Source: Hofstenia miamia | Lineage: Eukaryota > Xenacoelomorpha > Acoela | Length of the DNA stretch: 64,000 nt | Assembly: GCA_004352715.1 (NCBI GenBank) | Contig: SCFE01000034.1 | Span: forward strand, 1,001,144 to 1,065,143 | Direction of reading: 5' to 3' | Part shown: in pieces, positions 55,514-64,000 of the stretch | Layout: each line of letters starts with the position of its first letter | How positions within the stretch are numbered: the stretch's first letter is position 1 | Notes under the pieces: generated by a model | What the model was told of the DNA's origin: nothing | The model's input: only the letters and a program-made list of their open reading frames with translations | The model's database searches: none | Position numbers and translations under genes: made by a program

Positions 55514-58500
55514 TTGAAATTAAGCAATGACTTAACGACGTCTGCTTAAATGTACACTAAAAATCTACTGCATTCTGATTGGGCAAATGCGGTAGACAGT
55601 TTGATTGGCGGCAAATTATTCAAATTGTTAGTTATTTCTTATAATTTGCTTGACAATAATTAGTTTTTGAACGTTTGAAGGGATTAAGACATTTAAAAAC
55701 ATCACTACATAAATATTTTAATTGTACAAAAATTTTACTAAGTCTTTTTACTATAAAATGTTTTAATTTAAATATAATTTTAAATATATGTTTTATACAT
55801 TATCAATTAAAACATTAACATAAATTTCTTTACACAATTTTTCGTATTATATTAACAACTGTGTTTGTGAATCTGTGGATGTGGCATTTTAGTTTTAGCA
55901 CACAGCATAAATTTATATGTGACCATATTCCCTTATTGTGTAAACAGAAAAAGTTAATAGAGTCAATGTTTTTGAGAATGGAAGCAGAAGTTTGTTAAAA
56001 TAAATTAGAGACCATTAGAATAAGAAAATATAGTATTTTTAAATTTGAAAAACTTAGTTGATAGCTTGATTGGCATCTTTCGCAACACTAAGGAAACAAT
56101 TAGAAAGGAAATGAACAATTATTAATTTTAAAATTTCTACTAAAACTAGAAATCCTGACGAGTATATATCTTAAATTCATTCAGCTGTCAGAATTGACCC
56201 TTTCAAGTTAAACGTAAAAAAACAAAGACAAATGAAAGAAACGTATCTGAAGAGCAAAATGAGCTGTTTTTCTTTTAAATTATCATTACATGATCTCATT
56301 AAAAATGCATCTAAGATACACACTCATACTTTCTAGTGATAATACAATTAACTCTGTTCTTCTAGGGGGATTTTTCCCCAACCTCCAAAGTTTGAGCAGT
56401 TTCCAGTATTTTATGATATTTAATTGCAAAACCCTCATAGATATGTGACTAAAATTTTTCCAATGAGCAAAATATATCTATGGCCGGAAGCCACATGATG
56501 ACGTCATTTTTTCAATTAAGAAAAAAGTTTAGTACCAATATATGTTTTGCTGTGGGAAAGGTTTCAACCTCGGAGGAAATGGAACCAAAGACCAACTTCT
56601 TACCGTTTTTTGAGTACGAGTTGTCTGTACTTTTGGTCTCATAATTATACGCTATTTTTCACATAGTTCAATTTTTTTACAAGCAAATTCTGAATACAAC
56701 AAAATTACTTTACTGTACATGTATATAAAAAAAATATTTTGCATTTATTTTCGATATTATTAATTGTGCACTAATATTACGGAATCTAAGGGAAATTCAT
56801 TACATTGATGTTCTAATTATCACTGGTTATTCTAGCAAATATTGGAGAATGTTTCTAACATGTATATTCATAATTACAATTCATTTACTCTATAATTCTA
56901 TGTGTGAACTAACAAAGAATGAAACCGGAGATGAGCAATTATACAAAAAAATTCAAATATTTCAACATTTCCATGGTAGTTTTAATGAATTCCGTTCATA
57001 GTACAATGACATTTATAGAATTCCTGCAATATTTACTGTGGGAGAGTCTACCCTCCCCCTACAGGAATGTGAGCTACGTACTAATCATACAGGAATAGGC
57101 TTAACACAGAATTAGCTCTACGTAGACTGCACACTGTACCTTTGACCTGCGGGTAGCCCTATAATTTATGGAAAAGAACAGAGAATAGGATTAAAATATT
57201 TTAATAAATACTTAATTTTTATTTTTTAAAAATTTGCCAATTTTTAATTTTAATGCTGTAGGCGTTGCATTTTCACTTAAAGTGTATGAATTATGGAGAA
57301 GCATTGTTTTCAAACAGGACCATTCCCATCATTCCAAGAATGGTTTTATTTCAATTTTTCTAACTTGATTGACTCTTATGAAATCAACGTACTGTATGTC
57401 TCTTGAACCATTTCGATTTTTGAATAATTGATATTTGTATTTGTATGTCATAACAAAATTAATGTTTGCAATTTTTTTAAATATATTCAAACCAAATAGC
57501 AACAAAATATAAAAAAATGAATTCCTCAATTAGGCAAAATAACTATAAATCTTCACAGAACAAGTATTTGAATCTAGATACAGGATCCCAAGTTCAAAAT
57601 ACCAGATGTTTCATGCAAAATCTTGATAATAATGTGGGCAAAATTTTAAGTTATTTTCTTGCTATAAATTTAATATTGACAATGGATTTCTCATAGCAGT
57701 TACTGAATGAGAAAACTTCACATAGGTAACATTTAGTGATGGTCAAATAAGGCCTTCCAATTATGGGGTGAGCATTTGATTTTTATGTCAGTATTATTAA
57801 ATTTAGAGTGTTCCCAAAAGTACCTTTGAACATGTCCTCAAACTTTGACTATGAAAATTTCTACCAGAGGATCGAAGTACTATAATACATCGTAGGATTC
57901 CAAGTACATGTAAAATAGGACTCTCCCTAAATTCAGCATAAAGGCTGCTATATTGTATTTCTTTTCAAACGCTATGTATTATCATTGTAATGTATTATAT
58001 TCTTGTAAGAAAAAGATTACATAGATTCTTGGTGCCTTTGAGATATTTTGTAATTTTTGTTGAAATTAATATTACCATTGATATGAGTTTCAATACTATT
58101 TATCATTGTTCCAAAAGAAGTAAATAAATTTGCAGGATAATGCATATATCCGAGCATCGCACAATAAATATCCCAATAATCAAAGAAGTATAAACCTAAC
58201 CATTATTCATCGGAGAGACTACAGATACATATAAATATATACTAATACATACTTGCATTAGCCTTAAGCACTGATTTTTTAAGTGGATGACGTTATTGTT
58301 TTTCCACAAATCACCCTGCTATCACAATGAATTTATATGATTTATCTCTATAAATCTGCATATATATGGGATTAGCATAGTAGAAGTCGAAGATATGTTT
58401 ATGAAGCAATACCGTGTACAAATATTTTGTTAGCTAATGGATATGCAACTCTATTTGTTTGCAGTAATTGATTCTTAATATTCCGGATCTAGATTATATT

Positions 58501-59323
58501 AATGAGAAAATATCATATGATTTTGAATTTATTCAGCACAAAGAATCGTAATCAGTTTAAATTCCAAATACCTTCGATCTATTGTTTAGTCACACCGAGA
58601 TAAGTGGCCAGCAACGCTGGTATTGTATGCCATGTGTATAACATTGGCTGCTTGACCTGGAAGCATCACACGGTGACTGTTTTAGGTTAAATTTAGAAGT
58701 TAATGTTTTTTTAATTTTCCTAAAAAAGCGTTATTCAGGTTCTTGCCACATGTTATCTCAGAATCTACAAGAATTGTGAAAAAAATCGAAATAAAAATTA
58801 CGAATCGCTTCGAATAGTCAAATGCAATGTGGATCATTGTTTTTTGATTTCTTTCCAAAGGATGGTGTCATTGAATGCTTTCACGGGTGATCTAACTTTT
58901 TCCTGAAATTTTGATTAGCTTTTGATATATTAACATTTTCTAAACAATTTGAATTTTTGAGGATTTTTCATATTTTATTATAGAGAATTTTCGAAAATTC
59001 TAAAATTCATTTTCCAACTTACAGAAAGTCACGTAGGAGATCAATTGCATATTATAGACTTGGGGTGTGCAGCTGGTGGCACAATTCCGCCCTCAAAACA
59101 TTTCTAGTGATCCTTGCTAACTTATACAAATGACTTTTGACACTACATATTATCTTTTTTCAGAAGTATTACTAATAAACCTAAATCAACACCAGTCTTA
59201 TTTATATTTAAAATTTGTTTTGTTTGTGTGTGTATACAGCGACATGTGTGTATATTCTGAGAGTGATGACAATCTGTTTATTAGATACCCTCTTACAAAT
59301 AATGTTGCACACTTTTGTTGCAG
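55514..59323. other. No recognisable gene; upstream flank of GPCR B
   Basis: Presumably includes the receptor promoter, but no element could be defended. Frames are short and AT-biased. A TGACGTCA palindrome near 56493 may be chance. Confidence 0.5.
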
Positions 59324-59532
59324 AAATATCTTTACTATTCCATCTGGTTCAACTTACTGAATCATCTGATGAGGAATTTTTACATGACAACTTATATCCA
59401 ACCTTTTCAAAACCTGCACAAGTTAAAGCAATACAGCATCCTCGGGGTGTAGTCAAGGGTTGGCTCATTGAAGGGAGGAACCATCTCAACTTGTTAAAGT
59501 TGATTGGGGACCCAACTAATCTATTCTGTTAA
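59324..59532 (+). CDS. Probable terminal coding exon of an unidentified gene
   Basis: Preceded by a pyrimidine-rich tract and TTGCAG (59318-59323), a good splice acceptor. The frame, read as E-I-S-L-L-F-H-L-V-Q-L, then E-S-S-D-E-E-F-L-H-D, P-T-F-S-K-P-A-Q-V-K and H-P-R-G-V-V-K-G-W-L, ends at TAA (59530-59532). Amino-acid composition is balanced, unlike AT-driven chance frames nearby, and an ATTAAA polyadenylation-like hexamer lies about 50 bases after the stop. I do not recognise the family. No upstream exons were identified with confidence. Confidence 0.5.
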
Positions 59533-60392
59533 ATGTATATTGCGGTATAAGGTGTTGGATTGTTTGTTGAAAATTCAATTTATTAAAAATATAATATAGA
59601 AATTCAGTACTGTAATTTACATCCCACATCTATATTATTTAAGAATAGAGCCCTGAGTATGCTTTTTCTTATTCCAATGTTTTCATTAGAATTCCAGTTA
59701 GTCTTTTGTTATAAAATACGTGAAACTTGAATCATATTACCCGTCAAACATTTAACTATTTTTAATATCAAGTTTGTGTTGGCATTCATATTTATTCCAT
59801 GAGGGTTTAATTTCTATATCTAGAATCGACATAAAATAATCTTTATGTTTACCTATTTTTTAACTTTGTAGAAACAACTTATTTTCAAATGCATATTTCG
59901 TCTTTTTAATCTACTTAAATTTTGTAAAAAAATTGAATATTTGTATTTTCTGATTTCCTTTTTTCATGATATACTACCCATGAAAAAGAAATAGATTGGT
60001 ATCACTAAACAATAAAATATAATTTGTTTTTTAAATTGAGCTATTTATATAAAACATTTGTTATAGTAGCTAAATTAGTTGAATATATTATTTTGTATGC
60101 TATAGATTTACTCAAAGCATGTCCTTTCTAAGACCCATTACTTATTCTCCTGCTATTCTGAACTGACAGTTCAATTTCTGAATGTTTAAAAAAATTATAA
60201 TTTATTCCTAATTTTGAAAATTTGCACATAATAACATAAAAAAAGTCATACACACCTGCATATTTGAGAAAAATTGTAAAAATTATGAATCTCTTTGAAA
60301 TAGGAAAAACTGAAATCATAATCCTATTCAGCTTTAAGATATTCATTTGTAACAATGTGACAGCTTCGGCATTCAAATTTTTTGAGCATCTT

Positions 60393-61416
60393 AATATATA
60401 TATATATATATATATANNNNNNNNNNNNNNNNNNNNNNNNNNNNNNNNNNNNNNNNNNNNNNNNNNNNNNNNNNNNNNNNNNNNNNNNNNNNNNNNNNNN
60501 NNNNNNNNNNNNNNNNNNNNNNNNNNNNNNNNNNNNNNNNNNNNNNNNNNNNNNNNNNNNNNNNNNNNNNNNNNNNNNNNNNNNNNNNNNNNNNNNNNNN
60601 NNNNNNNNNNNNNNNNNNNNNNNNNNNNNNNNNNNNNNNNNNNNNNNNNNNNNNNNNNNNNNNNNNNNNNNNNNNNNNNNNNNNNNNNNNNNNNNNNNNN
60701 NNNNNNNNNNNNNNNNNNNNNNNNNNNNNNNNNNNNNNNNNNNNNNNNNNNNNNNNNNNNNNNNNNNNNNNNNNNNNNNNNNNNNNNNNNNNNNNNNNNN
60801 NNNNNNNNNNNNNNNNNNNNNNNNNNNNNNNNNNNNNNNNNNNNNNNNNNNNNNNNNNNNNNNNNNNNNNNNNNNNNNNNNNNNNNNNNNNNNNNNNNNN
60901 NNNNNNNNNNNNNNNNNNNNNNNNNNNNNNNNNNNNNNNNNNNNNNNNNNNNNNNNNNNNNNNNNNNNNNNNNNNNNNNNNNNNNNNNNNNNNNNNNNNN
61001 NNNNNNNNNNNNNNNNNNNNNNNNNNNNNNNNNNNNNNNNNNNNNNNNNNNNNNNNNNNNNNNNNNNNNNNNNNNNNNNNNNNNNNNNNNNNNNNNNNNN
61101 NNNNNNNNNNNNNNNNNNNNNNNNNNNNNNNNNNNNNNNNNNNNNNNNNNNNNNNNNNNNNNNNNNNNNNNNNNNNNNNNNNNNNNNNNNNNNNNNNNNN
61201 NNNNNNNNNNNNNNNNNNNNNNNNNNNNNNNNNNNNNNNNNNNNNNNNNNNNNNNNNNNNNNNNNNNNNNNNNNNNNNNNNNNNNNNNNNNNNNNNNNNN
61301 NNNNNNNNNNNNNNNNNNNNNNNNNNNNNNNNNNNNNNNNNNNNNNNNNNNNNNNNNNNNNNNNNNNNNNNNNNNNNNNNNNNNNNNNNNNNNNNNNNNN
61401 NNNNNNNNNNNNNNNN
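60393..61416. other. (AT)n tract and 1000-N assembly gap
   Basis: A TA run (60393-60416) leads into exactly 1000 N (60417-61416). The minus-strand transposase-like gene enters this gap, so its C-terminus is unknown. Confidence 0.95.
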
Positions 61417-63418
61417 ATGGATAAGAGGTATCGCTAGAGATTTTTCTGCTGCTTTAAGGATTTCTATGTCCGTGAAACATCTTAAAATAGGGGGAGCAAA
61501 AATATCTTCCATTCGCCAGTCAATCATTTTATAATACTCTTCTGCTTCCAGGTTGAGGCTTTTGGGCAAACTGAAATTTCTAGATGAAGGGTCTGATTGG
61601 TGTCTGTGTTTATTTCTTGCTTGAGTTATGTACTGTGCAGCTGAAGTTTTAACATGTTTTCTGGTATCTGTAATCATTGAAAGAAGTATGTTTTCCGGAG
61701 AAGCAAAAAAACTGTTATTGAGCAAGACTTTTTGCATTATTTGTTTGTATGGAGACTTTGAGTGTCTTATTAAATTTGATAAAAACCAAAAATTGACTGC
61801 TCCTTCCGTTGCATTTGGGTGTTGTTTGATATAAAACCAACCTGGAGCGTAACAGTTCAAAATGATTTCAACAAGATCTTTCAACTCTTGACTTGGATCT
61901 TTTGTACAGACATAGTCTCATTATGCGGTTAGCCCTTGTTAGCCAACGTGCATGGTGGATGTTGCCTGGACTTTTCAAAGCCAAACTATTCTCTATGTAT
62001 CCTTTTTGTACAGAAATGCATATATCATGCAAGTATTTCTGATCAGAACTTAGCTCGCCTCTTACCTCTCTTGAAAGTTCTGATACTTTCCCATGAATAA
62101 TCTGAAAATTTATGGGTTGAATTTTGGTCAAGTCTTGCTTTATTTTATTCCCCACCTCACCTTTAAAAGTTTCTGGACCTGTTGTCCTTCCATCTATGTA
62201 TTCAAAGATATGCCTGAATGGCAATTCGTTCATATGCAAAAGGCATATAAACCATTGAAGTGGCCTTTCAAGCAACTTTATGATTCCTCCTACTCTTCCT
62301 GTGTTAACAGGAGTACCGTCACATATAACTGCCTGCAACGTTTCAAAGCTTTCAGAATCATGCAGCATTGTTAAAATCTCATTAGTTATGCATCGGGATG
62401 TCCCGCTGTCTACTGTAAGATGGTCTATGTAGCTACTCCCTGGTTCTTTAACAATAGTATAATGTTCTTCTTTCACATTTCCATCCTTTGTAGCCGTCTC
62501 ATCTTTCCTTCCATCAAATCCTATACAAATCATGTTTTTGTTTTCTGCCTTTGTTTTAACCAAATTCTTTTTGCCAACTCTATTTCTTTCTCTTTCTATT
62601 TTTTTTCTATCTAACATATTGGACTCGTTTAAAATACCCATATCTTCAAGTGCTGCATTGACTATGGCAGCGGCGGCTCTGCAACTGACACGGAATCTAT
62701 CAGCTGTTATAGCTAGTTTATTATAGCTATATCGGTTTTGGACGTTATCTTTCAGCTCAATGTCGGCTATAAATTCTCCATCGGCACTTTCATCAATTTC
62801 CATTTCTTCAAAACTAAATTCTTCGGAGTATATGCCAGATGATGTTGAGGGCTCCTCCTGTAATAATAATTTTCTTTTTGCCAGTTTCTCTTGTCTCTCT
62901 TCCGTTCTTCTTATTGTTCCTGTCCTTTGCCTATCTATACTGCCTAATTGATTTTTTCTTTCTTTCTGTCCTACAAAAGCCTGCCATTCTTCTACAGGTA
63001 TTCTGATCGTGCATCTACATTCGGCTCGTCTCTTACCCTTATCGTAACAGTCACATGGACATACGTCAAACATAGCATCAAACTGTTTCATTTTGTTTAA
63101 AAAACCTTCATTTCTTCTGTTTTTTGGGATTTTGTTGATTTTATAAGCAGCATCTAGCAATCGACCAACTTTTGAAGCTATTCCATCAATGCTTATAGTT
63201 GGAAAAGAAAACCTTTGCCAAATTTTTTCAATGTCAAGCGCAACTTGCTGATAACATTCATAATTTGTTGTGGATCTTTTTCTTTCTATATCTTCCTTTT
63301 GTCTAAGGAAAAGATAGTGTCTCACAACATCTGCTCTTGAAGGAGTCATTGCCAAATTAAACTCATCCGCCTGACCAAATGCAGAGTTCTCGGTTTTGCT
63401 TCTTGTATGTTTAGCCAT
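61417..63418 (-). pseudogene. Transposase-like protein with LHxNELPxRH motif, one frameshift, C-terminus in gap
   Basis: A 516-codon frame from ATG 63418 to 61868 continues after a single-base shift (between 61900 and 61930) in a second frame that runs into the gap at 61416. The N-terminal part has a Cys-rich patch (C-P-C-D-C-Y-D-K and C-R-C) that may bind metal. An acidic linker follows. The core has I-C-I-G-F-D-G-R-K-D-E, A-V-I-C-D-G-T-P-V-N-T-G and C-L-L-H-M-N-E-L-P-F-R-H-I-F. The spacing of Asp residues before a conserved His-Asn-Glu block suggests an RNase H-like DDE nuclease fold. I associate this core with a protein family repeated in many invertebrate genomes and probably of transposon origin, but I cannot name the superfamily. 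No terminal repeats were identified. One frameshift in over 650 codons means the copy is young, or that the shift is an assembly error. Confidence 0.65.
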
Positions 63419-63637
63419 TTTTTTATGAAGTTGGATTAGATTACCTAAAAGACTAGAGCTTTCTAATTTTTATTGTAAATTGCTATTTATTAATCAAACT
63501 ACACTTGTAAACAAATAAAATAATAGAAAATGGACAAAAATACCAATAAAAAAGTCAACGATAGCATTTAAACTAGCATAAAAACAATATTAATTATTTG
63601 AGGAAGTCATAGTTGATGACATCACAAAGGATTTCGT

Positions 63638-63662
63638 GTGCTACCATTTATGGTGGTAGCAC
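63638..63662. repeat. Perfect hairpin, 9-bp stem and 7-base loop
   Basis: GTGCTACCA, loop TTTATGG, TGGTAGCAC. It lies about 220 bases upstream of the transposase-like start. Confidence 0.9.
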
Positions 63663-63757
63663 ATCATTGAAATTTTTTGCACAAGTTATATAGAACCTAC
63701 TAAACTCCAAGCATTGCACAGCTAATCGAAAATATTATTTAATGGTGTTTTCGACAC

Positions 63758-63795
63758 ACCCTAATATATATATATATATATATATATATTAGGGT
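63758..63795. repeat. 38-bp perfect palindrome with (AT)n centre
   Basis: ACCCTAAT, a TA run, then ATTAGGGT. The non-AT arms make it more than a plain microsatellite. Confidence 0.9.
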
Positions 63796-64000
63796 ATATC
63801 GTTAAAAACTTTTTTTCGAATCTTGATTAGCCTCGTAATGTTTAGAGTAACTAGAGGTAAAATAGTTTTAAATGCAATATTTCAGCCTAATTGGTCCAAT
63901 ATTGGTGATCGAAAATGACTTTGAAATCGCCAAAAATCTTGAATTTGTTTACATAAAATAGCATAAAAAATGAAGGGGTAAATGTTTTATTTGACAATAT

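Noticed and set aside
56485-56505. TGACGTCA (CRE-like) palindrome
   Set aside because: An eight-base site is expected by chance in this much DNA and no gene start is near.
60264-61437. Plus-strand frames of 350-390 codons across the second 1000-N gap
   Set aside because: Produced by N and (AT)n; the real coding signal here is on the minus strand.
1-64000. tRNA and rRNA genes
   Set aside because: No A-box/B-box pair with a cloverleaf and no rRNA-like conserved stretch was recognised by eye; a dedicated covariance search was not possible.

Overview
This is a window of an AT-rich, intron-containing metazoan genome, probably an aquatic invertebrate. The evidence is a TMEM237-like ciliary gene with GT-AG introns, two intronless rhodopsin-class receptors, and a transposon set typical of animals (Polinton/Maverick, CR1-type LINEs with PHD fingers, Penelope, hAT, Tc1/mariner, LTR gag). 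I cannot name the species. Four N runs (1175-1273, 1635-2634, 52575-52590, 60417-61416) are assembly gaps, three of them beside (AT)n.

Layout. 1-2.6 kb: an edge ORF on the minus strand and exons of a TMEM237-like gene on the plus strand, running into a gap. 2.6-10.5 kb: a 565-bp deleted Tc1/mariner copy with TA target duplications and a decayed minus-strand LINE. 10.5-11.5 kb: GPCR A. 12.4-16.8 kb: a LINE fragment followed by a nearly full-length but frameshifted CR1-like LINE. 17-24.8 kb: no recognisable gene; microsatellites and one perfect 35-bp palindrome.

24.85-39.34 kb: a complete but degraded Polinton/Maverick (14.5 kb) with about 270-bp terminal inverted repeats. A minus-strand block holds protein-primed DNA polymerase B and an integrase gene with an N-terminal phospholipase A2-like region. 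A divergent plus-strand block holds packaging ATPase, putative minor structural proteins, major capsid protein, a pX/pVI-like peptide, an adenain-type protease and a fibre-like protein. Several plus-strand genes start just after one shared pyrimidine-rich/TATA box, which looks like a viral late promoter. Almost every gene is frameshifted, and key residues are changed in the protease, polymerase and ATPase, so this copy is a fossil.

39.3-45.6 kb: a gag remnant, then a nested set: a minus-strand LINE tail split by a hAT-like element with an 8-bp target duplication, which itself contains a Penelope-like reverse transcriptase behind a 0.9-kb tandem duplication. 47.2-48.7 kb: hAT transposase remnant. 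52.4-53.2 kb: short hAT-like element. 54.6-55.5 kb: GPCR B, a close paralogue of GPCR A about 43 kb away. 59.3 kb: one orphan exon. 60.4-63.4 kb: a transposase-like gene with one frameshift, entering a gap.

The only candidates for functioning host genes are the TMEM237-like gene, the two receptors, the 59.3-kb exon and perhaps the edge ORF. The rest is layered mobile DNA. Identifications come from motif recognition by eye; no searches were run.
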